A stretch of DNA of 64,000 bases, from assembly GCA_036501425.1 (NCBI GenBank), contig DASYAI010000041.1, positions 1-64,000 on the forward strand, written 5' to 3'. Under the pieces are notes generated by a model. It was not told the DNA's origin. It saw only the letters and a list, made by a program, of their open reading frames with translations, and searched no databases. How positions within the stretch are numbered: position 1 is the first letter of the stretch; each line of letters starts with the position of its first letter. The stretch comes from DATKRB01 sp036501425. GTDB taxonomy: Bacteria > Actinomycetota > Acidimicrobiia > Acidimicrobiales > RAAP-2. Positions 36,150-43,900 of the stretch are shown here, piece after piece. A program made the translations under genes and the position numbers.

Positions 36150-37672
36150 CGGACCGGCCCGACCTCGGCCGGCACGCGCTGGGGTCTCCGCCGGCGGAGG
36201 TGGACGCCGACGAAGGCCACCGAGGTGGCGGCGAGCAGCCCCGCTTGCACCACCAGGTCGGCGTCGGCGGTCGAGACCAGCCGGCCGCCGGCATGGTCGA
36301 TGAGGCTCACCGCCAGGCCGGCGCCGAGCGCCAGCAGCCCGACGATCCACCGCCGGGCCGCGCCGAGCAGGTAGTTCGTGACGATGACCGTCACCCCCAG
36401 GCAGGTCATCGCGCCGACCAGCGGGGCGAACGCCGGGGCGGCGTCGGCCAGGCGGGACGAGAAGAACGTGGTGAGGAACGGCCGGGGCACCACGACGGCC
36501 ATGGCGAGGAGCACCAGGGCGGGGGCCAGCAGGAACAGGAGCGTCACGCCGAGCTGCCGTAGCGCGTGGTGGCCCTGGCGCCAGCGGATGGTCGCCTCGG
36601 GCAGGACGTAGCTGCCGAGCAGGATGGCGCCGAAGACCAACGACTTGGCGGCGACCGAGATGGCGGCGTACGCGCCGGCGTTGGCCGGGTGCAGGCGCCC
36701 GACCAGCACCACGTCGGCGTTCTGCAGGATGCCCAGCAGGGCGAAGCCGACCAGGGCGGTGGCCACGTCCGGGGCGATGGCCGGGCGGGCACGGGCCGGC
36801 GCCACGTCCACCGCCCGCTCGCCGGCCCGGGGAGCGGTCATCGCCCGGCGGGCGTGGTAGCGGGCGTGCACCGCCGCTGCGAGCTCGGCCACCACGAAGC
36901 CGAGGGCGTACCCCCACACCCCCAGCCCGGCGACGGTGAGCACGACCACCAGGCTGGTGCGCACGGTGCCCTCGACGAGCAGGTTGGCGGCCAGGGGGCG
37001 GTACCGGCGACCGGCCTGCAACACGCCCCGGTCGATGCTCACGAGCAGCCAGACGCCGCCGGCCGCCAGCATCGCCGCCACCCCGTGGTCGTCGGGCAGC
37101 GACAGCTGGCGGGCCAACGCGCCCTGCACCGCCACGGCGAGGACGGCGAAGGCGACGACGCCCACCACCGCCCGCCGGTAGAGGCGGGTCACCCAGATCG
37201 GGCTCGACGGGCCCCGGCCCATCACGCCGTCGGCGGCCAGGCGACGCACGACCGCCACCAGGACCGCCGAGCCGGGCATCGAGAGGATGAAGAAGAGGCC
37301 GAGCAGCTGGGCCACGCTGCCGTAGGCCCGGGTGGTGAGGGAATGGGCCACGACCACCGTGGCCACGACGTTCGCCCCGTTGGCCGCCAGGCCGGCCACC
37401 GCCAGCGGCCCCGCATCGAGCAGGCCCCCGACGAAGGTGCCCCGGGGCTGGGTCGGGTCGAGGGGCTCGGGCACCATGCCCACCCCCGGGGTCATCGGCA
37501 GCGAGCCGATGATGGACTCGTCCGCCGACTCGAGGTCGTCGAAGACCGCCGACCAGCTGCTGCCCCCCGCCGGCGGCGGGCCCGGCCGGGGGTGCGGCGG
37601 TTGCCCACCGAGGTCGCCGAGGCCGCCGGGCACCCGCGCTGACGGCGGGGCGTCGAGCCGGTGCCGGCGCAT
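36146..37672 (-). CDS. Wzx/MATE-like polysaccharide flippase
   Basis: 508 residues with 12-14 predicted hydrophobic helices, beginning at about residue 70 (LAVAGLAANGANVVATVVV) after a soluble leader of about 65 residues rich in Pro/Gly/Asp. The helix pattern, the internal symmetry and the loop GILQNADVVLVGRLHPANAGAYAAIS are typical of the MOP superfamily (Wzx, MviN) that moves lipid-linked saccharides across the membrane. It starts with ATG 37672, sharing one base with the stop of the flavoprotein gene. Substrate unknown; probably the glycan built by the neighbouring transferases. Confidence 0.85.
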   Translation of the reverse strand: MRRHRLDAPPSARVPGGLGDLGGQPPHPRPGPPPAGGSSWSAVFDDLESADESIIGSLPMTPGVGMVPEPLDPTQPRGTFVGGLLDAGPLAVAGLAANGANVVATVVVAHSLTTRAYGSVAQLLGLFFILSMPGSAVLVAVVRRLAADGVMGRGPSSPIWVTRLYRRAVVGVVAFAVLAVAVQGALARQLSLPDDHGVAAMLAAGGVWLLVSIDRGVLQAGRRYRPLAANLLVEGTVRTSLVVVLTVAGLGVWGYALGFVVAELAAAVHARYHARRAMTAPRAGERAVDVAPARARPAIAPDVATALVGFALLGILQNADVVLVGRLHPANAGAYAAISVAAKSLVFGAILLGSYVLPEATIRWRQGHHALRQLGVTLLFLLAPALVLLAMAVVVPRPFLTTFFSSRLADAAPAFAPLVGAMTCLGVTVIVTNYLLGAARRWIVGLLALGAGLAVSLIDHAGGRLVSTADADLVVQAGLLAATSVAFVGVHLRRRRPQRVPAEVGPVR

Positions 37673-39186
37673 CAGCCCCGGGCTTCGCGGCGGGGCAGCA
37701 CCGGTGCGTCCCGCCCGGTGCCCCCGTCCTCGGCCGGTCGGGCCGCCACCTCCTCGTGGTACTCCTCCTCCACGTTGACCGCCCAGATGTCGTGACGGGC
37801 ACCGTGGAGGTTCTCCACCGTCAGCATCGCGGTGTACATGGAGTGGTCCTGGTTGTTGTACTTGTGCATGCCGTTGCGGCCCACCAGGTGCACGTTCGGC
37901 GCCTGGGCCCGGAGGTACTCCACGATCGTGGCGACGTTGGCCCGGTAGTCGGTGTCGTAGTGGGGATAGGCCTTGGGCACCCGCACCACGTAGCCGGCCT
38001 CGACCTCGGTGGCCCGCGCCAGCCCGAGGACCTCGAGCTCGCCCGCCCCCCGTGCGACCAGCTCCTCGTCGGGGCTGGTCCACAGGGCGTCGCCCTCGAA
38101 CACGAAGTACTCGAGCCCCAGGCAGGTCCGGCCGTCCTTGATCATGAAGGGCGACCACGACCCGAAGTTCTGGATCCGCCCGACCTTCACGTCGGGCGAG
38201 TGGATGTAGATCCAGTTGTCGGGGAACCCGCTCGCCCGGGGGACCACCAGGGCCACGGTCAGGAAGTCCCGGTACTGCAGGGCGGCCCCGGCGGCGAGGA
38301 CGTCGGCCGGGGGTGGGGGGTCGAGGGAGGTCACCAGCGCCGACATGGGCATGGTCGAGATCACGTGCGAGGCGGCCCGGCGCTCGCTCGATCCGTCGGG
38401 CAGGGTGAGGGTCACCCCGGTGGCCCGGCCCTGCTCGAGGTGGATGGTGGAGACCTCGGTGTCCACCATCACCGTTCCCCCGCCCTTTTCGACCAGGTCC
38501 CGGCAACGCTCCCACATCATGCCGGGACCGAGCTTGGGGTACTCGAACTCCTCGATCAGGGAGGTGATGTCCTTCTGGTTGCGCTTGGGCAGGAGGGCGT
38601 GGAGCACCGCCTTGCCCAGGTCGAGGTTCTTCACCCGCTGCGCCGCCCAATCCGCCGGCATGTCTCGCACCGGGACTCCCCAGACCTTTTCGGTGTACGT
38701 CTTGAAGAACGTCCGGTACAGCCGCCACCCGAACCGGGCGACCAGCCAGCTCTCGTAGTTGGTCTGGTCGGGCGGCGGTCGGAGCCGGGCCCACAGGTAC
38801 GACAGGCCGCAGAGGACCGCTTCGCGCGGGCCGAGGTTCCCGAGGGCGTTGAGCGGTTTGAGCGGGTAATCGTAGTACTTGCCCCGATAGAAGATCCGGC
38901 TCATGCGGGGGCGCAGGAGGAAGTCGTCGTCGGGCAGGATCTCGTGCCAGAGCTCCTGCACCGGCCGCACCTTGGTGAAGAAGCGGTGACCGCCGATGTC
39001 GAAGCGCCAACCGTCCCGCTCGACCGTCCGGCTGATCCCGCCGACCACCGAGTCGGCCTCCACGACCACGACCGGGTCGCCGGCCTCGACCAGCTTGTAG
39101 GCGGCTGTCAGCCCGGCCGGCCCGGCGCCTGCGACGATCACGGGCGCCGTCACCCGCGGCTCGCGTTCGGTTGTGGTGTCGCTCAC
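37672..39186 (-). CDS. FAD-dependent oxidoreductase, UDP-galactopyranose-mutase/protoporphyrinogen-oxidase-like
   Basis: 504 residues. Rossmann FAD site VIVAGAGPAGLTAAYKLVEAG followed by VVVVEADSVVGGIS and GGHRFFTKVRPV. Later segments ETYTEKVWGVP-like (KTYTEKVWGVPVRDMPADW) and a C-terminal FAD-contact region LVGRNGMHKYNNQDHSMYTA are typical of a Glf-related subgroup often found with envelope glycosyltransferases. It may isomerise a sugar ring or act on another nucleotide sugar; true Glf activity is not shown. The GTG 39186 start is fixed by CGGAGGGAC directly before it. Confidence 0.82.
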   Translation of the reverse strand: MSDTTTEREPRVTAPVIVAGAGPAGLTAAYKLVEAGDPVVVVEADSVVGGISRTVERDGWRFDIGGHRFFTKVRPVQELWHEILPDDDFLLRPRMSRIFYRGKYYDYPLKPLNALGNLGPREAVLCGLSYLWARLRPPPDQTNYESWLVARFGWRLYRTFFKTYTEKVWGVPVRDMPADWAAQRVKNLDLGKAVLHALLPKRNQKDITSLIEEFEYPKLGPGMMWERCRDLVEKGGGTVMVDTEVSTIHLEQGRATGVTLTLPDGSSERRAASHVISTMPMSALVTSLDPPPPADVLAAGAALQYRDFLTVALVVPRASGFPDNWIYIHSPDVKVGRIQNFGSWSPFMIKDGRTCLGLEYFVFEGDALWTSPDEELVARGAGELEVLGLARATEVEAGYVVRVPKAYPHYDTDYRANVATIVEYLRAQAPNVHLVGRNGMHKYNNQDHSMYTAMLTVENLHGARHDIWAVNVEEEYHEEVAARPAEDGGTGRDAPVLPRREARG

Positions 39187-39414
39187 GTCCCTCCGTCGCC
39201 GTGCGCTGCGCGGACTCCGCCCGCGGGTTGTTCCGCCGCGCATCGCCCCGTTCCCAGCGTTGGGCTGCTCGACAACCGAGCGTCAGAATAGTGCCTGGCC
39301 TCCTCGGGCCGCGACTTCGGGCACGTCGGAGGGCCCCGAGCGGCCCACCTGGCCGTCCGACGGCGGCGCCCATCGGGCAGTCCCGATCGTGTCGGGGACC
39401 CCGGCGCGGCGTGC

Positions 39415-40677
39415 TCAGGGCACCGAGAGCCCGAGGAAGGCGAGGAGGGCGTACCCGAGCAAGGCGGCCCCGAGGGCGACCAGGACCACCCGCTCGACCG
39501 CCGGCCACCGGGTCACGGTGGCCCCGGCCATCGCCAGCGGGAAGGCGCTCAGCGCGTAGCGCTCGAAGGAGTCGAGGTTGGTCCCGCTGATCCCGACGGC
39601 GACGACGACCGTGGCGAAGGCGGCGTAGGACGCCGGCCAGCGCCGCCACAGCACGACCACCAGCACCAGGGCGACCACCACCCATGGCACGTGCAGGGCG
39701 GTGCCGTAGTGGTGGTGGAACACCCCGGCGGCGTCGGCCCGGATCGTCCGAAGCGGATCGCTCAGCCCCCCGTGGTGGCCCGGCTCGAACTGCACCCGGA
39801 GGGGCAGCCAGAAGTCCCCGTCGGTCGAACGGGCCCAGGCCAGGTAGCCGAGGCCGCCGACGACCGGGCCGACACCGGCGGCCAGCGCGCCCAGCCGGGC
39901 CGTAGCGCGCAGCCCGGTCCAGTGGCGGACGACCTCGATGGCCACCGGCACGCACAGCACGATGCCAAGGGGCCTGGTCAGACCGGCGGCGACGCCCCAC
40001 AGGGCGGCCCACCACCACGCCGGTCGGCTCCCCGACCTCGGGCGGACGGCGAGGAAGCAGGCGACGGCGAGCAGGAGGAGCAGCGCCTCGGCGTAGCCCA
40101 TGACGAGCACGTAGGCGGACGGGGCGAGCGAGAGCAACCACACGGCGCGCCGGGCCGGCTCCGCTCCCGCCTCGCGCCGCGCGAGCACGTAGAGCAGCGC
40201 CGCTCCGGCCAGGCTCGCCAGGTTGGCGACCACCAGCAGCCCGTCGCCGGCACTGATGCCGAGCGCGCTGCGCACCAGACGGGCGGTGAGCGGGTAGAGC
40301 GGGAAGAAGCGCAGGGCGTCGTGCCCCAGCGAGGTGTAGCCGGCGCGGGCGATGGCGCTGTAGTACCCGGCGTCCCACGACAGGAGCCCCTGGTGGACGG
40401 TTCGGGCTACCGCCGGGTCGGTCGGCCGGACGCGGTCGACCAGCAGGTGGGCGAGGGCCAGGGCTCCGAGCACGATTGCCCGGGTCGCCGCCCACGGGAC
40501 GAGCACCGCCCGCCCGACGAGCACCGCCCGCCCGGCGAGGTCTGACCATGGCGGGGTCGCCGCCCCGGGTCCGAGCCCGCCGCCGGCCGGGGGCCTGCGG
40601 CGGGGCGCGTGGCGGCGGCCCCGGGCGTGGGTAGGAGCGGCCGAGCCGGCGTGCCGCCCGGGAGGTGCGAGCCTCAC
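39415..40677 (-). CDS. PIG-V-like GT-C mannosyltransferase
   Basis: 420 residues with about 9-10 hydrophobic helices. Catalytic-loop-like LLSWDAGYYSAIARAGYTS near the N-terminus (an acidic WDxxxY pattern as in PIG-V enzymes), then RFFPLYPLTARLV and the long GLTRPLGIVLCVPV helix. PIG-V relatives transfer mannose from polyprenyl-phosphate donors on the outer face. The GTG at 40677 overlaps the stop of the upstream GT39 gene (GTGA), so the two are translated together. A Pro/Arg-rich leader of about 45 residues precedes the first helix. Confidence 0.8.
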   Translation of the reverse strand: MRLAPPGRHAGSAAPTHARGRRHAPRRRPPAGGGLGPGAATPPWSDLAGRAVLVGRAVLVPWAATRAIVLGALALAHLLVDRVRPTDPAVARTVHQGLLSWDAGYYSAIARAGYTSLGHDALRFFPLYPLTARLVRSALGISAGDGLLVVANLASLAGAALLYVLARREAGAEPARRAVWLLSLAPSAYVLVMGYAEALLLLLAVACFLAVRPRSGSRPAWWWAALWGVAAGLTRPLGIVLCVPVAIEVVRHWTGLRATARLGALAAGVGPVVGGLGYLAWARSTDGDFWLPLRVQFEPGHHGGLSDPLRTIRADAAGVFHHHYGTALHVPWVVVALVLVVVLWRRWPASYAAFATVVVAVGISGTNLDSFERYALSAFPLAMAGATVTRWPAVERVVLVALGAALLGYALLAFLGLSVP

Positions 40678-42359
40678 CCCGCGGGCGCGGCGGCCGCCCG
40701 GGCCGGCGACGGGGGGGCCGGCGGCGGGGCGAACTCGGTCAGCTCCATCGGCTCGTAGTACCGGCCCGGCTTGGGGTTCACCCACTGGTGACCTCCGTAG
40801 CCGGGCGCGTCGAGCAGGTCCGAGGCGAGGGCCTGGCATTTGGTGCCGAAGCCCTCGTACTGCGGGTACCAGACCAGCCAGATCCGGTGGCTCGAGCCGG
40901 CGGCCGCCTCGAGCTGGCGGGCGAAGGCGGCGGGGTCGGCGCGGGCGGCGACCGCCTTGTAGTCGATCCAGTCGACCAGGTCGGGCGAATTGCCCCGGGG
41001 GAACGCCACCTGCCGGAACCCCGAGCCGGCGGTCAGCCGGTAGACGGCCGGTCCCAGCTGGTCGGGGCAGTACGCGACCACGTCGCCGGGTTGGGCACGG
41101 GCGTGGAGCACGCCGACCACCTCGGTGGCCTGGGTTCGCTGGGTCCAGATGTTCTCCACGCTGAGGGCGAGCCCGGCGATGACCGCCACGGTCACCACCA
41201 GCGTGCGCACCCGGGCGTCGGCCAGCGTGCGGGTCCCCACGGCGACCAGCAGGAGCAGCGGGAGGAAGACCACCGAGGCGTAGCGCGGGGAGAAGGCGCT
41301 CCGCTCGGCGATCCCACCGGCCACGGCGGCCGTCAAGGTGAGCACCACCACCAGGGCCATGGCCCGGGTGGGTCGCCGGGTCCGGATGTCGAGGTCGATG
41401 TGCCACCGGTCGCGGGCCAGGCCGAACAGGGCCAGAAAGGCGAGGAGCAGGTAGAGCAGGGCGAGCAGCCGGCCCTGGTTCGACCCGGCCGCCGAAAGGG
41501 TGGCCTGGTTGTCGGTGAACCCGGTGACGGCGTTGAGCACGGCGGCGAAGTTCGGCGGCGGGGCCCACGGGGTGCCGGTGTGCTGGGACTGGAAGAAGAA
41601 GGTGGGCACCCACGGCACGAAGGCGACCACGCCCACCACCACCGCCCCCAGCGCCCCGACGGCGTGCCGTCGTCGGGTGCCCTCGGCCCGCCAGGCCGCG
41701 AACGCCAGGAGCAGGCCGACCACCGCCACCAGGTAGACCGACCAGTACTGGGCATAGAGCAGCGCCGCCACGCTCAGCGCCACGGCCACCAGGTTCCCCG
41801 GTCGGGGCCGGCGCAGTGCCCGGTCGAGGGCGAGGTAGCCGCAGCCGGTCAGGGCGATGACGAGGGCGTACATCCGCACCTCGGTCGAGTAGTAGACGGC
41901 GAAGGGGGCCGAGGCGCTGAGGGCGAGCATCACCGCCGCGACGCCGCGCCCGCCGAACCGTCGGCCGGTGAACCAGGCGATCGGCAGCGTGAGGACGCCG
42001 ATGACGCCGGACAGGGATCGGACGGCCTCGTCGGAGGTGCCGAAGACCCGGATCCAGAAGTGCAGCAGGACGTAGTACAGCGGCGGCGCGCCGTCCTCGC
42101 GCAGCGCGGCGTGCAGCGAGCGCAGCGGGAGGCGGGCGATGTCGACGGTCAGGGCCTCGTCCAACCAGAGGGCCGAGCGGGTCCAGAAGCGCAGGACCAG
42201 GCCGGCGACCACCGCCGCGCCCAGACCGGCGACGGCCAGCCGCAGTGGCCAGCCGGTCAGGGCGTGGGGGGCCGCGCCCTCGTCGACCTCATCGGGGAGG
42301 TCGGTGGCGGTCCGATTTGAGGCGGGGCCGTCTGGGCCGGCGCGGACGTCGATAGCCAT
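40674..42359 (-). CDS. GT39-type membrane glycosyltransferase (PMT/ArnT-like)
   Basis: 561 residues. First helix, then the catalytic-loop motif SALWLDEALTVDIA with its Asp-Glu pair, GAPPLYYVLLHFW, and a multi-helix region to about residue 400. A soluble C-terminal domain of about 150 residues (AYCPDQLGPAVYRL, WYPQYEGFGTKCQAL) faces outside. The ATG at 42359 is preferred to an in-frame GTG nine bases upstream because the longer form lacks a better ribosome site. It is about 27 bases after the rpsA stop, so it may be read from the rpsA promoter. Confidence 0.82.
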   Translation of the reverse strand: MAIDVRAGPDGPASNRTATDLPDEVDEGAAPHALTGWPLRLAVAGLGAAVVAGLVLRFWTRSALWLDEALTVDIARLPLRSLHAALREDGAPPLYYVLLHFWIRVFGTSDEAVRSLSGVIGVLTLPIAWFTGRRFGGRGVAAVMLALSASAPFAVYYSTEVRMYALVIALTGCGYLALDRALRRPRPGNLVAVALSVAALLYAQYWSVYLVAVVGLLLAFAAWRAEGTRRRHAVGALGAVVVGVVAFVPWVPTFFFQSQHTGTPWAPPPNFAAVLNAVTGFTDNQATLSAAGSNQGRLLALLYLLLAFLALFGLARDRWHIDLDIRTRRPTRAMALVVVLTLTAAVAGGIAERSAFSPRYASVVFLPLLLLVAVGTRTLADARVRTLVVTVAVIAGLALSVENIWTQRTQATEVVGVLHARAQPGDVVAYCPDQLGPAVYRLTAGSGFRQVAFPRGNSPDLVDWIDYKAVAARADPAAFARQLEAAAGSSHRIWLVWYPQYEGFGTKCQALASDLLDAPGYGGHQWVNPKPGRYYEPMELTEFAPPPAPPSPARAAAAPAG

Positions 42360-42386
42360 GGTCCACACCCCGCACGGGGGCGGCGG

Positions 42387-43793
42387 TCAGACCTCGGTGC
42401 TGCCGGGCGGGGTCGAGTCGGTCTCGGCCGGGACGCCGGAGCTCTCGTCGCCCGGGACCGGGTCGGCGGGTGCCGCGGCGGCCGCGGGCTGCTCGGTGAC
42501 GAACTCGGCCCAGGCCGCCTGGGCCTCGGTCTCCGGGGTGAACTCGGCATCGCTGTAGTCGAAGCCACCGATGTAGTTGCCCTCTTCGTCGTACGCGTGG
42601 GCCCCGAAGGCCTCGCGGTACTCCTCGGAGACCTCCCCCCCCTCGGCCGCCTGCTTGATCGACAGGCTGATGCGTCGCCGCTGGAGGTCGATGTCGATGA
42701 TCTTGACCCACAGCTCCTCGCCCGGGCTGACCACCTGCTCGGGGACGTCCACGTGATGGGCGGCCATCTCCGAGATGTGCACGAGGCCTTCGATGCCGTC
42801 GCCCACCTGGACGAAGGCACCGAAGGGGACCAGCTTGGTGATCCGCCCGTAGACCAGCTGCCCCACCTGGTGGCCGTCGGCGAACTCCTGCCACGGGTCC
42901 TGCTGGGTGGCCTTGAGCGACAGGCTGATGCGTTCCTTGTCGAGATCGACGTCGAGCACCTCGACGTCGATCTCCTGGCCGACCTGCACCACCGAGGAGG
43001 GATGGTCGACGTGCTTCCAGCTCAACTCGGACACGTGGACCAGGCCGTCCATCCCGCCCAGGTCGACGAAGGCACCGAAGTTGACCACCGACGACACGAC
43101 GCCGCGTCGGCGCTCGCCCGGCCGCAGGTTGGCCAGGAAGTCGCCCCGCTGCTCCTTCTGCGCCTCCTCGAGCCACGCGCGGCGCGACAACACGACGTTG
43201 TTGCGGTTCCGGTCGAGCTCGATGATCTTGGCCTCGATGACCCGGCCGACGTACGGCTGGAGCTCGCGCACCCGGCGCAGCTCGACCAGCGAGGCCGGCA
43301 GGAAGCCGCGCAGCCCGATGTCGACGATCAGGCCGCCCTTGACCACCTCGATCACCGGGCCCTTGACCACCTCGTCGGAGTCCTTCAGCTTCTCGATGGT
43401 CGACCAGGCCCGCTCGTACTGGGCCCGCTTCTTGGAGAGGACCAGCCGGCCCTCCTTGTCCTCCTTCTGGAGGACAAGGGCCTCGACGTGGTCGCCCAGC
43501 GCCACGATCTCCTCGGGGTGGACGTCGTTGCGGATCGAGAGCTCGCGGGCGGGGATGACGCCCTCGGACTTGAAGCCGATGTCGAGCAGGACCTCGTCCC
43601 GATCGATCTTGACGACGGTTCCCTCCACGATGTCACCGTCGTCGAACTCGACGATGGTGGCGGCCATCATCTCCTCGAGCTGGGAACCCGACAGGTCGTC
43701 CACGGTGATCGTCCGCGGGATGTAGTGACCCTCGGGGTCGAAGTTCCCCATCGGCTCGTCGGACAGCAGGACCGCAGAACGCACGTCGACCAT
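42387..43793 (-). CDS. rpsA: 30S ribosomal protein S1
   Basis: 468 residues with four S1 RNA-binding domains at about 48-118, 135-205, 220-290 and 305-375 (for example DIVEGTVVKIDRDEVLLDIG, RGVVSSVVNFGAFVDLGG and YGRITKLVPFGAFVQVGDG), then a low-complexity acidic Ala/Pro tail. Four-domain S1 is the normal actinobacterial form, against six in enterics. It helps bring mRNA to the 30S subunit. I used ATG 43793; ATG at 43751 (MGNFDPEGHY) is an alternative. polA lies upstream on the same strand with about 107 bases between. Confidence 0.95.
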   Translation of the reverse strand: MVDVRSAVLLSDEPMGNFDPEGHYIPRTITVDDLSGSQLEEMMAATIVEFDDGDIVEGTVVKIDRDEVLLDIGFKSEGVIPARELSIRNDVHPEEIVALGDHVEALVLQKEDKEGRLVLSKKRAQYERAWSTIEKLKDSDEVVKGPVIEVVKGGLIVDIGLRGFLPASLVELRRVRELQPYVGRVIEAKIIELDRNRNNVVLSRRAWLEEAQKEQRGDFLANLRPGERRRGVVSSVVNFGAFVDLGGMDGLVHVSELSWKHVDHPSSVVQVGQEIDVEVLDVDLDKERISLSLKATQQDPWQEFADGHQVGQLVYGRITKLVPFGAFVQVGDGIEGLVHISEMAAHHVDVPEQVVSPGEELWVKIIDIDLQRRRISLSIKQAAEGGEVSEEYREAFGAHAYDEEGNYIGGFDYSDAEFTPETEAQAAWAEFVTEQPAAAAAPADPVPGDESSGVPAETDSTPPGSTEV

Positions 43794-43900
43794 GGATGGG
43801 CGCTCGCTTTCGGGGTGGCCGCACCGGGACCGGAGAGGAACAAGGGCCTGGTCGCCGGTGCCGACGAGGCACCGCAGGTTACCACCGGGGCCGCGGCTGC

